A stretch of 64,000 bases of DNA, taken from contig NZ_CP038145.1 of assembly GCF_004519515.1 (NCBI RefSeq), forward strand, positions 806,001-870,000, in the 5' to 3' direction. A program made the translations under genes and the position numbers. The notes beneath the pieces were generated by a model. That model saw only the letters and a list, made by a program, of their open reading frames with translations, was not told where the DNA came from and made no database searches. Source of the stretch: Actinobacillus indolicus. Lineage in GTDB: Bacteria; Pseudomonadota; Gammaproteobacteria; Enterobacterales; Pasteurellaceae. Shown here one piece after another: positions 34,916-43,790 of this stretch. Positions within the stretch are counted from its first letter, which is position 1. Each line of letters starts with the position of its first letter.

Positions 34916-35395
34916 ATGGTCATTCACTCATACGGAAAACTTACTTTTGGTGTTGATGATACATATGAATATAGAATATGGAATCGTCATATATTTAATC
35001 CAGAGAATTATGGATTTATTCTATCTCAACACCGTAGTAAAATTGATAGTTTTTTCTGCTTTTATGCCGTATTAAATGATCAACTTTATCTTAGACATTT
35101 GATTATTGATTCAGAGAATTATCCAACTCTTAATAATGTGGTAGCTAAAGAGTCTTTCTTAATACATCAATATGATTGGATAGGCTTAGATATTGGCGAC
35201 CAGTGTGGGTATTTTAATTTGAATCTCAAACTAGATTTTACAGGAACAATAGATGTATCTGACGAGCTATCTATTGAACCGAAGTATGAATTATTCTTTA
35301 AAAATGGAATATTCCAGAAAAAGAAAAAATATAAAATAAATTTATATCCTTTAAACTTAAAGAATTTAAAAAATTTTTTAATAAGACAGCTTTAA
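34916..35395 (+). CDS. Hypothetical protein, unknown function
   Basis: A 159-residue protein that I do not recognise. It is rich in Tyr, Phe and Asp, with likely beta strands (YEYRIWNRHIF, FFCFYAVLNDQLYLRHLII) and a basic tail of Lys-rich sequence. There is no signal peptide. It is 17 bp downstream of the previous unknown ORF, so the two look like a gene pair. Its stop TAA ends at 35395, 14 bp before the glyS start, so glyS translation could be coupled to it. The ribosome site is weak (AGGT, about 13 nt away). Confidence 0.5.
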   Translation: MVIHSYGKLTFGVDDTYEYRIWNRHIFNPENYGFILSQHRSKIDSFFCFYAVLNDQLYLRHLIIDSENYPTLNNVVAKESFLIHQYDWIGLDIGDQCGYFNLNLKLDFTGTIDVSDELSIEPKYELFFKNGIFQKKKKYKINLYPLNLKNLKNFLIRQL

Positions 35396-35409
35396 TGAGA
35401 AAAGAAAAA

Positions 35410-37476
35410 ATGACAACACAAAACTTCCTCGCCGAGATCGGCACAGAAGAGCTGCCACCGAAGGCACTCAAAAAATTAGCGACCGCGTTTGCGGAGAATG
35501 TTGAAGCGGAATTAAACCAAGCGGGTTTGAGCTTTGACAAAGTGGAATGGTTTGCGGCACCACGCCGTTTAGCGGTGAAAGTATTGGGGCTTGCGACTAG
35601 TCAGCCAAGCAAAGAAGTGGAAAAACGTGGTCCGGCGGTGTCGGCAGCGTTTGATGCGGAAGGTAAACCGACCAAAGCAGCGGAAGGCTGGGCGAAAGGC
35701 TGTGGCATTACCGTTGAGCAGGCGGAGCGTATTGCTACCGATAAAGGCGAATGGCTGGTTCACCGTGCGGTGATTGAAGGTCAGCCGACCAAAAACTTGT
35801 TAGTTGGTATGATTAGCAATGCGTTGGCGAAATTGCCTATCCCAAAAACAATGCGTTGGGGCGATAAAACCGAGCAGTTCGTGCGTCCTGTTCACACGGT
35901 GACCTTATTGTTGGGCGATGAGCTGATCGAAGGCGAAATTTTAGGTATTGCAAGCGGTAAGACTATTCGTGGTCACCGTTTCTTAGGCGAGCGTGAGTTC
36001 CAAATCAGCCACGCGGATCAATACCCTGCGTTGTTGAAAGAAAAAGGCTCAGTGGTTGCGGACTTCAATGAGCGTAAAGCGTTAATTCTTGCAAAAGCCC
36101 AAGAAAAAGCGACCGCTTTAGGTGGCGTGGCGGATATTGAAGAAGACTTGTTAGACGAAGTGACGTCTTTGGTGGAATATCCGAACGTGTTGGCAGCGAA
36201 ATTTGAAGAGCGTTTCCTTGCCGTGCCTGCGGAAGCCTTGGTTTACACAATGAAAGGCGACCAAAAATACTTCCCGATTTACGATAAAGAGGGCAAATTG
36301 TTACCGCACTTTATCTTTGTGTCGAACATCAATCCTGAAGATCCAAGCAAAATCATCGAAGGGAACGAAAAAGTGGTGCGTCCACGTTTGACCGATGCGG
36401 AATTCTTCTTCAAAACCGACTTAAAACAGCGTTTGGAAGATCAGTTACCACGTTTAGAAACAGTGTTGTTCCAACAACAACTTGGAACGTTGCGTGACAA
36501 AACCGCTCGCATTGAACAGCTTGCAGGCGAAATTGCAAAACAAATTGGTGCCGATGAAACCAAAGCGAAACGTGCAGGCTTGTTGTCGAAATGTGACTTA
36601 ATGACTAATATGGTGTTTGAATTTACCGATACGCAAGGCGTAATGGGTATGCACTATGCTCGTCACGATGGCGAAGATGAAGAAGTGGCGGTGGCGTTGA
36701 ACGAGCAATATATGCCACGTTTTGCAGGCGATGAGTTGCCGAAATCGTTGGTGGCAAGTTCTGTTGCGTTAGCGGATAAATTCGATACGCTCACGGGTAT
36801 TTTTGGTATCGGTCAAGCGCCAAAAGGCAGTGCCGATCCATTCGCTTTACGCCGTGCAGCACTTGGTGCGTTACGCATTATTGTAGAGAAAAACTTACCG
36901 CTTGATCTGAGCGATTTAGTGGCAACTTCAGCGAAATTGTTTGGCGACAAGCTCACCAACAGCAATGTTGTAGAAGAGGTGGTGGACTTTATGCTCGGTC
37001 GTTTCCGTGCGTGGTATCAAGATGAAGGCATTGCGGTGGACGTTATCCAAGCGGTTCTTGCTCGCCGTCCAACTCGACCGGCAGACTTTGATGCCCGCGT
37101 GCGTGCAGTGTCGCATTTCCGTACCTTAGACAGTGCAGAAGCATTGGCGGCAGCGAATAAGCGTGTGAGTAACATTCTTGCCAAAGCTGATGTGGCAATT
37201 GGTGCAATCGATCTTACCGCTTGTGTTGAACCTGCGGAAAAAGCGTTGGCGGAAGCGGTGATTGCACTCGAAAAAGAAGTGCAACCGTTGATCGCTCAAG
37301 GCGACTACACGGCAGTTCTCGACAAATTGGCGAGTTTACGCCAACCTGTCGATAGCTTCTTCGACAACGTGATGGTGAATGCGGAAGATCAAAAACTACG
37401 TCAAAACCGTTTAGCGATTTTAAATACGCTACAAAACTTATTCTTACAAGTAGCGGATATTTCGTTGTTACAATAA
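35410..37476 (+). CDS. glyS: Glycine-tRNA ligase beta subunit
   Basis: GlyS is the tRNA-binding subunit of glycyl-tRNA synthetase and works with GlyQ. From the ATG at 35410 (MTTQNFLAEIGTEELPPKAL, matching the E. coli start) it has 688 residues. The ATG at 35395 would add five codons. Family landmarks include AIPRRLAV-type APRRLAVKVLG near 50, MRWGDK near 150, GHRFLG near 190, the HD-like region MGMHYARHDGEDEEVA near 410 and the C-terminal DALR-like anticodon domain. It follows the AT-rich block, and its GC content visibly returns to host level here. Confidence 0.96.
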   Translation: MTTQNFLAEIGTEELPPKALKKLATAFAENVEAELNQAGLSFDKVEWFAAPRRLAVKVLGLATSQPSKEVEKRGPAVSAAFDAEGKPTKAAEGWAKGCGITVEQAERIATDKGEWLVHRAVIEGQPTKNLLVGMISNALAKLPIPKTMRWGDKTEQFVRPVHTVTLLLGDELIEGEILGIASGKTIRGHRFLGEREFQISHADQYPALLKEKGSVVADFNERKALILAKAQEKATALGGVADIEEDLLDEVTSLVEYPNVLAAKFEERFLAVPAEALVYTMKGDQKYFPIYDKEGKLLPHFIFVSNINPEDPSKIIEGNEKVVRPRLTDAEFFFKTDLKQRLEDQLPRLETVLFQQQLGTLRDKTARIEQLAGEIAKQIGADETKAKRAGLLSKCDLMTNMVFEFTDTQGVMGMHYARHDGEDEEVAVALNEQYMPRFAGDELPKSLVASSVALADKFDTLTGIFGIGQAPKGSADPFALRRAALGALRIIVEKNLPLDLSDLVATSAKLFGDKLTNSNVVEEVVDFMLGRFRAWYQDEGIAVDVIQAVLARRPTRPADFDARVRAVSHFRTLDSAEALAAANKRVSNILAKADVAIGAIDLTACVEPAEKALAEAVIALEKEVQPLIAQGDYTAVLDKLASLRQPVDSFFDNVMVNAEDQKLRQNRLAILNTLQNLFLQVADISLLQ

Positions 37477-37488
37477 AACAAGACAATC

Positions 37489-37516
37489 AGACCGCTTGTA
37501 CAAGCGGTCTTTTTTC
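37489..37516 (+). terminator. glyS terminator built from inverted uptake signals
   Basis: AGACCGCTTG-TA-CAAGCGGTCT followed by TTTTTTC, 12 bp after the glyS stop. Both arms are uptake signal cores. Confidence 0.88.
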
Positions 37517-37548
37517 AATAAAAATTTGCAAACACAAAGAGGTAAAAA

Positions 37549-37839
37549 ATGTCAGTCAAAAGCGAAGTGTTATTCAGTAATCAGTGGGACGTACGTATCA
37601 GCGATCCAGGGTTAGAAGGGGCAATGAGCCATTATTTTGAAACCGTTTATTTGAACCTAACCGCTCACATTGATGCGAACAAAGTCAGCTACGAATTTAC
37701 CCGTAAAGTTGAAAATGAAGTGCAAACCCATTGTATTTTCCACGATGTTGATGAGCTGTTTAAATTCTTAGCGGAATATCTTGGGCCTGTTGCACTAGGT
37801 AATATTGGTGTCAAAATCGGTAAATTAGGCTTAGCGTAA
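37549..37839 (+). CDS. Conserved small protein of unknown function
   Basis: A 96-residue cytosolic protein with no signal peptide. It has a mixed alpha/beta look: VLFSNQWDVRISDPGLEG, then YEFTRKVENEVQTHCIFHDVDELFKFLAEYLGP. AGAGGT lies 6-8 nt before the ATG. It ends 6 bp before the xerC ATG, so it is the first gene of a pair with xerC. I cannot name its family. A functional link to recombination is only suggested by the operon. Confidence 0.7.
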   Translation: MSVKSEVLFSNQWDVRISDPGLEGAMSHYFETVYLNLTAHIDANKVSYEFTRKVENEVQTHCIFHDVDELFKFLAEYLGPVALGNIGVKIGKLGLA

Positions 37840-37845
37840 TTGTCT

Positions 37846-38745
37846 ATGACCCATCCCCTTTACCACCAAACTCAACCGTATTGGGACTTTCTTCGCATTG
37901 AAAAGCAAGCAAGCCCTCATACGCTCAGCAATTATCAACGTCAGCTACAAGCGGTCTGCGAAATGTTACAGCAAGCAGAAGTCACTCGTTGGCAAGAGCT
38001 TGATGCATCGACAGTACGTTGGATTTTGTCACAAAGCCATAAACAAGGGCTAAGTGCAAAAAGTATTGGTTTGCGGTTGGTGGCACTACGTCAGTTTTTG
38101 GCGTTTTTGGTGAAACAAGGGGAATTAAAGGTAAATCCAACCTTAGGCATAAAATCGCCTAAAGCCAATAAGCACCTTCCTAAAAATATTGATGCTGAGC
38201 AGATCGGACAGTTGCTAAATATAGACAGTAACGAACCGCTTGATCTGCGAGATGTGGCAATGATGGAATTGATGTACAGCTCTGGACTACGCTTGTCTGA
38301 ATTACAAGGGCTAGATTTAGGCGATATGGATTTATCTAACCGTGAAGTGAGATTACTTGGTAAAGGAAACAAAGAACGTATTGTGCCGATTGGTTCTAAA
38401 GCTTTAGATGCGATTGAACATTGGCTTGCAGTACGTGAGCAGTTTCAACCAAAAGACAATGCTGTTTTTCTTAATCAGCGAGGTGGGCGACTTTCCCACC
38501 GCTCTATTCAGTTAGTAATGAAAAAATGGGGGCAAAAGCAAGCTCTAGATACTCACCTTCATCCCCATAAATTACGCCACTCTTTCGCCACGCATATGCT
38601 AGAAGCAAGCCAAGACTTGCGAGCAGTGCAAGAACTGCTTGGACATAGCAGCCTTTCAACAACTCAAATTTATACTCACCTTGATTTCCAACATCTTGCG
38701 AAAATTTATGATTCTGCTCACCCAAGAGCAAGAAGAAAGAAATAA
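37846..38745 (+). CDS. xerC: Tyrosine recombinase XerC
   Basis: XerC works with XerD at dif to resolve chromosome dimers at division. From the ATG at 37846 it has 299 residues. The N-terminal SAM-like core-binding domain covers residues 1-95. The catalytic set is visible: Arg in SSGLRLSELQG, Lys in LGKGNKERIVPI, HxxR in HPHKLRHSFATHML, His in LGHSSLSTTQIY and Tyr in IYTHLDF. The TTG at 37840 is a less likely start. Convergent with yfhL, whose stop lies 8 bp away. XerD is not in the window; the short linker supports XerC over a phage integrase. Confidence 0.93.
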   Translation: MTHPLYHQTQPYWDFLRIEKQASPHTLSNYQRQLQAVCEMLQQAEVTRWQELDASTVRWILSQSHKQGLSAKSIGLRLVALRQFLAFLVKQGELKVNPTLGIKSPKANKHLPKNIDAEQIGQLLNIDSNEPLDLRDVAMMELMYSSGLRLSELQGLDLGDMDLSNREVRLLGKGNKERIVPIGSKALDAIEHWLAVREQFQPKDNAVFLNQRGGRLSHRSIQLVMKKWGQKQALDTHLHPHKLRHSFATHMLEASQDLRAVQELLGHSSLSTTQIYTHLDFQHLAKIYDSAHPRARRKK

Positions 38746-38753
38746 GCGATAAG

Positions 38754-39014
38754 TTATAACTTATCCGCATGATGAATGAGAACAAAACGTTCCCATAGCT
38801 GTTCGTTGGTTTCAATATGCTCAGGATCGGTAATAATGCAATTATTAATCGGGCAGACTTTCTGACAGGTTGGCGTTTCATAATGCCCTACACATTCCGT
38901 ACACAAATCAGGGTCGATGACATAAATCTCATCACCCATAGAGATGGCCTGGTTTGGACATTCCGGTTCGCACATATCACAATTAGTGCATTTGTGAGTA
39001 ATCAATAACGCCAT
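38754..39014 (-). CDS. yfhL: YfhL-family ferredoxin, 2[4Fe-4S]
   Basis: An 86-residue small electron carrier. The first cluster motif is CTNCDMCEPECPN (residues 9-21) and the second is CTECVGHYETPTCQKVCP (about 38-55), with the long insert between the second and third cysteines that marks the YfhL/Allochromatium-type ferredoxins. It is cytosolic, and its redox partner is not known. A monocistronic gene convergent with xerC. Confidence 0.93.
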   Translation of the reverse strand: MALLITHKCTNCDMCEPECPNQAISMGDEIYVIDPDLCTECVGHYETPTCQKVCPINNCIITDPEHIETNEQLWERFVLIHHADKL

Positions 39015-39194
39015 AGTTCTTATACATTCCTAAATCATTTGGATCGACGATTATACAGAATGAGCTAAAAGTAGAAAGTCTTTATACATAATTTTGCAAA
39101 TTTTTGTGTAAATCTGACCGCTTGACTATACATTTTTAAATGACAAAAAGTCATATTTCGCCTATCATTCTGCCATTAATCCGAGGACGAACTT

Positions 39195-40451
39195 ATGACC
39201 GATTTTGCTTATCTTCAACAGAAACGTAAACAGCTCAAACTGAAAGTCAATGATGTATGTGAACAAGCCAATGTAACAAGGGCTTATTTCAATCAATTAG
39301 TGACGGGAAAGATCAAAAATCCAAGTGCCACAAAATTGAATGCACTACATAAAGTGTTGAATATCGTTGAAGAAAATAATCAACGTGTTGGCGTGATTTT
39401 CGGGAAGTTTTACCCTGTGCATACGGGTCATATTAATATGATCTACGAAGCATTCAGTAAAGTTGATATGCTACATGTGATCGTCTGTACCGATACGGAA
39501 CGTGATTTACAGCTGTTTCGTGACAGTAAAATGAAGCGTATGCCGACGAATGAAGATCGTCTGCGTTGGATGCAACAGATCTTTAAATATCAACAAAAGC
39601 AGATCTTTATTCACCACTTAGTAGAAGATGGAATCCCAAGTTATCCAAATGGCTGGGAAGGCTGGGCAACTCGAGTGAAAGAGCTGTTTGCCGAAAAGCA
39701 TATTCAGCCAACATTAGTCTTTAGTAGTGAGATTCAAGATAAAGAACCTTACGAGAAATACTTAAATTTGGAAGTGCATTTAGTCGATCCTGAGCGTAAT
39801 TCCTTTAATGTTTCCGCCACTAAAATTCGCAATAATCCATTCCAATACTGGCGTTTTATTCCAAAAGAGGTGCGTCCATTCTTTGTGAAAACTATCGCTA
39901 TTTTAGGTGGTGAAAGTAGCGGTAAGAGTGTATTGGTGAGTAAATTAGCCAATGTGTTTAATACCACGTCAGCGTGGGAATACGGTCGAGAGTTTGTCTT
40001 TGAACAGCTAGGCGGTGATGAACAGGCGATGCAATATTCAGACTATCCACAAATGGCATTAGGTCATAAACGTTATGTGGATTATGCGATGAAACATGCA
40101 CATAAAGTGGCGATTATTGATACCGATTACATCACCACGCAAGCATTCTGTATTCAGTATGAAGGCAAGCCACATCCATTCTTAGATTCGATGATCAAAG
40201 AATACCCTTTTGATGTGACGATTTTGCTCTCAAACAATACAAAATGGGTCGATGACGGCTTACGCAGTTTAGGTTCACAGAAACAGCGCCAACGTTTCCA
40301 ACAGTTACTCAAAAAACTGTTAGAAAAATATAATGTGCCTTATATTGAAATTGAATCACCAAGTTATTTAGATCGCTACAATCAAACCAAAGCAGTGGTT
40401 GAAGCGATTTTAAATGAAGAGCTAGATTTAACACACGAGAAAAACGAATGA
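39195..40451 (+). CDS. nadR: Trifunctional NAD regulator/salvage enzyme NadR
   Basis: NadR phosphorylates nicotinamide riboside and adenylates the resulting NMN to NAD. This is the key salvage route in Pasteurellaceae that cannot make NAD de novo. Three parts are visible in 418 residues: a helix-turn-helix at 1-55 (VNDVCEQANVTRAYFNQLVTG), the NMN adenylyltransferase domain with GKFYPVHTGHI near 70-80 and VSATKIR near 205, and the ribosylnicotinamide kinase domain with Walker A GGESSGKS near 235. GAGGA precedes the ATG. Its stop overlaps the next gene's ATG by four bases. Confidence 0.96.
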   Translation: MTDFAYLQQKRKQLKLKVNDVCEQANVTRAYFNQLVTGKIKNPSATKLNALHKVLNIVEENNQRVGVIFGKFYPVHTGHINMIYEAFSKVDMLHVIVCTDTERDLQLFRDSKMKRMPTNEDRLRWMQQIFKYQQKQIFIHHLVEDGIPSYPNGWEGWATRVKELFAEKHIQPTLVFSSEIQDKEPYEKYLNLEVHLVDPERNSFNVSATKIRNNPFQYWRFIPKEVRPFFVKTIAILGGESSGKSVLVSKLANVFNTTSAWEYGREFVFEQLGGDEQAMQYSDYPQMALGHKRYVDYAMKHAHKVAIIDTDYITTQAFCIQYEGKPHPFLDSMIKEYPFDVTILLSNNTKWVDDGLRSLGSQKQRQRFQQLLKKLLEKYNVPYIEIESPSYLDRYNQTKAVVEAILNEELDLTHEKNE

Positions 40452-41137
40452 TACTTTTTGCGGGCGATCCACACGGGAGCTACGCCCACCTTTATCCCTT
40501 TGTACAGTCACAAGAGAATGTTGCTCTAGTGATTTTAGGGGATCTACAACTCACCACCACCGCAGAGTTGGATAAACTAGCCCAACACTGCGATATTTGG
40601 TTTATCCATGGCAACCACGATAGCAAAACTGTCGCGGCGTTTGATGCTATCTGGGGAAGTGAGTGGAAAGAACGTAACATTCATGGAAGAGTGGTGAATA
40701 TTCAAGGAAAACGAATTGCAGGCTTAGGCGGTGTTTTTCGCGGACATATCTGGATGCCGCCACATCGCCCTATGTTCTTTGATCCTATCCATTATTGCCA
40801 ATATAGCCCACAAGAACGTATCTGGCGTGGTGGAGTGCCACTGCGCCACCGCTCATCAATTTTTCCGTCAGATGTTGAAGGCTTAGAAACGCAAAAAGCA
40901 GATATTTTGATTACTCACGAAGCCCCAAGACCACACCCACAAGGTTTTGCAGTCATTAATCAACTGGCACGTAAAATGGGAGTAAGAAAAATATTTCATG
41001 GTCACCACCATGATAATTTTGATTATCGCCCGATCAACCGAAATAAAGCCTGTGAGATTTTTAATATTGGTTTTAGAAGCCTTGCAGACATTAATGGAAA
41101 CTATTTGCTAGTTGGCGTGGATGATCGTGATAAGTAA
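40448..41137 (+). CDS. Metallophosphoesterase coupled to nadR
   Basis: A 229-residue calcineurin-type phosphoesterase with the five family motifs in order: GDPHG (residues 6-10), GD (32-33), GNHDS (56-60), ITHEAPRPHP (near 156) and GHHHD (near 181). These bind two metal ions. The substrate cannot be read from sequence. It overlaps nadR (ATGA), so the two are made together, which points to a phosphate ester in NAD(P) or nicotinamide nucleotide turnover; that is inference. It has no signal peptide, so it acts in the cytosol, unlike the periplasmic NMN phosphatases of this family of bacteria. Confidence 0.8.
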   Translation: MILFAGDPHGSYAHLYPFVQSQENVALVILGDLQLTTTAELDKLAQHCDIWFIHGNHDSKTVAAFDAIWGSEWKERNIHGRVVNIQGKRIAGLGGVFRGHIWMPPHRPMFFDPIHYCQYSPQERIWRGGVPLRHRSSIFPSDVEGLETQKADILITHEAPRPHPQGFAVINQLARKMGVRKIFHGHHHDNFDYRPINRNKACEIFNIGFRSLADINGNYLLVGVDDRDK

Positions 41138-41265
41138 CAACCTGACAAGCGGTCAGTTTGTATCAACATTTTGCAAATCTTAATATAGCCAGCCGTTGCT
41201 GGTTGTGATCTCATCGTAAATCGGGGAAAATACCCGCCATTTTTGAAACAGAAAACGAGAATAGA

Positions 41266-42855
41266 ATGTCATTAAATAACTACCCTCAAGAAGTCAATAA
41301 ACGCCGAACTTTTGCGATTATTTCTCACCCCGATGCGGGTAAAACGACCATCACCGAAAAGGTGTTGCTTTACGGAAACGCTATTCAAACCGCCGGTTCG
41401 GTGAAAGGCAAAGGCTCACAAGCTCACGCGAAATCCGACTGGATGGAGATGGAAAAACAACGTGGGATTTCGATTACCACCTCCGTAATGCAGTTCCCTT
41501 ACAACGATTGCTTGGTGAATCTCCTTGACACCCCAGGACACGAAGACTTCTCGGAAGATACCTATCGTACCTTAACGGCGGTGGATAGCTGTTTGATGGT
41601 GATCGACAGTGCTAAAGGGGTTGAGGAACGTACCATTAAATTGATGGAAGTCACCCGCTTGCGTGATACGCCGATTTTAACCTTTATGAACAAGCTCGAC
41701 CGTGATATTCGAGATCCGATGGAACTGTTAGACGAAGTCGAGAACGTGTTGAAGATCAACTGTGCGCCGATCACGTGGCCGATAGGTTGCGGTAAATTGT
41801 TCAAAGGGGTGTATCATCTCTATAAAGACGAAACCTATCTCTACCAAACAGGGCAAGGACATACCATTCAGGAAGTACGTATTGTCAAAGGGCTAAATAA
41901 TCCAGAGTTAGACCAAGCCGTAGGCGATGATTTGGCTCAGCAACTGCGTGACGAATTAGAACTTGTACAAGGGGCAAGCCACGAATTTGAACTGGACGCT
42001 TTCTTAAACGGCGAATTAACCCCTGTTTTCTTCGGTACGGCATTGGGTAACTTTGGGGTCGATCACTTCTTAGATGGCTTAACCGAATGGGCGCCAGCTC
42101 CACAAGCCCGTGAAGCTGATTTACGCAAAGTTGATGCGAGCGAAGAAAAATTCAGTGGTTTTGTATTCAAAATCCAAGCGAATATGGATCCAAAACACCG
42201 CGACCGTGTTGCCTTTATGCGTGTGGTATCGGGCAAATATGAGAAAGGAATGAAGCTCAAGCACGTTCGTATCGGTAAAGATGTGATCATTTCCGATGCC
42301 TTGACCTTTATGGCTGGCGACCGCTCCCACGCTGAAGAAGCCTATGCAGGTGATATTATAGGTTTACATAATCACGGCACGATCCAAATCGGCGATACCT
42401 TTACCCAAGGGGAAAACTTGAAATTTACCGGTATTCCGAACTTCGCCCCTGAATTGTTCCGCCGTATCCGCCTCAAAGATCCGCTCAAGCAGAAACAGTT
42501 GCTTAAGGGCTTGGTGCAACTGTCGGAGGAAGGTGCGGTGCAAGTGTTCCGCCCATTGATGAATAACGACTTAATCGTTGGTGCAGTCGGTGTACTTCAG
42601 TTTGATGTGGTGGTTTCACGCCTGAAAACCGAATATAACGTCGAAGCGATCTATGAAACCGTCAATGTGGCGACAGCCCGTTGGGTGGAATGCAAAGATG
42701 CGAAAAAGTTTGAAGAATTTAAACGCAAAAACGAGCAGAATTTAGCCTTAGACGGTGGCGATAACTTAACCTATATTGCTCCGACAATGGTAAATCTCAA
42801 CTTGGCTCAAGAGCGTTATCCTGATGTGGAGTTCTTTAAAACGAGAGAACATTAA
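41266..42855 (+). CDS. prfC: Peptide chain release factor 3
   Basis: RF3 is the GTPase that removes RF1/RF2 from the ribosome after termination. The 529 residues equal E. coli RF3. GTP-binding motifs are SHPDAGKTT (19-27), DTPGHEDF (88-95) and MNKLDRD (142-148). Further signatures such as RGISITTSVMQF and IGCGKLFKGVYHLY identify RF3 rather than EF-G or LepA. It follows a 128-bp gap with one uptake signal and stands alone, ahead of rlmB and a palindromic repeat. Confidence 0.97.
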   Translation: MSLNNYPQEVNKRRTFAIISHPDAGKTTITEKVLLYGNAIQTAGSVKGKGSQAHAKSDWMEMEKQRGISITTSVMQFPYNDCLVNLLDTPGHEDFSEDTYRTLTAVDSCLMVIDSAKGVEERTIKLMEVTRLRDTPILTFMNKLDRDIRDPMELLDEVENVLKINCAPITWPIGCGKLFKGVYHLYKDETYLYQTGQGHTIQEVRIVKGLNNPELDQAVGDDLAQQLRDELELVQGASHEFELDAFLNGELTPVFFGTALGNFGVDHFLDGLTEWAPAPQAREADLRKVDASEEKFSGFVFKIQANMDPKHRDRVAFMRVVSGKYEKGMKLKHVRIGKDVIISDALTFMAGDRSHAEEAYAGDIIGLHNHGTIQIGDTFTQGENLKFTGIPNFAPELFRRIRLKDPLKQKQLLKGLVQLSEEGAVQVFRPLMNNDLIVGAVGVLQFDVVVSRLKTEYNVEAIYETVNVATARWVECKDAKKFEEFKRKNEQNLALDGGDNLTYIAPTMVNLNLAQERYPDVEFFKTREH

Positions 42856-42863
42856 AAAAAATC

Positions 42864-42893
42864 GTAGGGGCGGACACGCCGGTCCGCCCCTAC
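42864..42893. repeat. GC-rich palindromic repeat (REP-like)
   Basis: GTAGGGGCGGAC-ACGCCG-GTCCGCCCCTAC is a perfect 12-bp stem between prfC and rlmB. It shares the GTAGGG...CCCTAC ends with the doublet at 4117-4198. It is far richer in GC than its surroundings. It could terminate prfC, but no T-run follows. Confidence 0.6.
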
Positions 42894-42927
42894 AATTAAA
42901 TTCATATTCAAATCAAAAGATTACATT

Positions 42928-43662
42928 ATGAGCGAACAAATCTACGGTATTCACGCCGTTAAATCCTTTTTAGATGTCGCACCCGAACGATTAATCGAAG
43001 TGTTTGTACTAAAAGGTCGTGAAGATAAACGATTAACCCCATTACTCAACGAATTACAACGTTTAGGCATTCAAGTTCAACAGGTCAACCGCCAAGCCCT
43101 TGATAACAAAGCTCAAGGCGAAGTACATCAAGGGATTATCGCCAAAGTCATTCCAGCTAAAGAGTTAAATGAAGGCGATCTTGACCAAATTTTAGATCGC
43201 AAAGCAAATCCGTTCTTATTGATCTTAGACGGTGTGACCGATCCCCATAACTTAGGGGCTTGTTTGCGTACTGCCGATGCGGCAGGGGTTGATGCAGTGA
43301 TTGTGCCAAAAGACAAATCAGCACAGCTCACCTCAACGGCTCGCAAAGTGGCTTGTGGTGCAGCGGAAACCGTGCCACTTATTCGCGTAACCAATCTTGC
43401 TCGTACTATGCGTGAGTTACAGGAACGCAATATTTGGATCGTCGGCACAGCAGGTGAAGCGACAAAAAGCCTGTATCAAGTGAAATTAACTGGATCGATT
43501 GCGTTAGTGATGGGGGCAGAAGGGGACGGAATGCGTCGTCTTACTCGTGAACATTGTGATCAACTGGTGAGTATTCCAATGGCAGGATCGGTATCGTCGT
43601 TAAATGTATCCGTGGCAACAGGGGTTTGTCTGTTTGAGATTGTGAGACAAAAACTCGCCTAG
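42928..43662 (+). CDS. rlmB: 23S rRNA (guanosine-2'-O-)-methyltransferase RlmB
   Basis: RlmB methylates G2251 in the peptidyl-transferase loop of 23S rRNA. The 244 residues (E. coli 243) have the N-terminal substrate-binding domain starting IYGIHAVKSFL and the SPOUT knot domain with LDGVTDPHNLGACLRTADAAG near 95, VMGAEGDGMRRLTREHCDQLVSIPMAGSVSSLNVS near 190-225. Only a weak ribosome site is seen before the ATG. Confidence 0.96.
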   Translation: MSEQIYGIHAVKSFLDVAPERLIEVFVLKGREDKRLTPLLNELQRLGIQVQQVNRQALDNKAQGEVHQGIIAKVIPAKELNEGDLDQILDRKANPFLLILDGVTDPHNLGACLRTADAAGVDAVIVPKDKSAQLTSTARKVACGAAETVPLIRVTNLARTMRELQERNIWIVGTAGEATKSLYQVKLTGSIALVMGAEGDGMRRLTREHCDQLVSIPMAGSVSSLNVSVATGVCLFEIVRQKLA

Positions 43663-43790
43663 AATATCCAATAATGCTATAACTAACCCATTGATTCATA
43701 ACACAAATATCAATATTTAATAGCAACTGTACTGCGTTTTTCCATGTCAATACCGTTGCTATTCAACCGATTATGTTATTTAGCTTCTTT

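Noticed and set aside
43720..43763. Terminator from AATAGCAAC/GTTGCTATT near azlD and rlmB ends
   Set aside because: The loop is about 26 nt and no T-run follows, so I do not call it a terminator.
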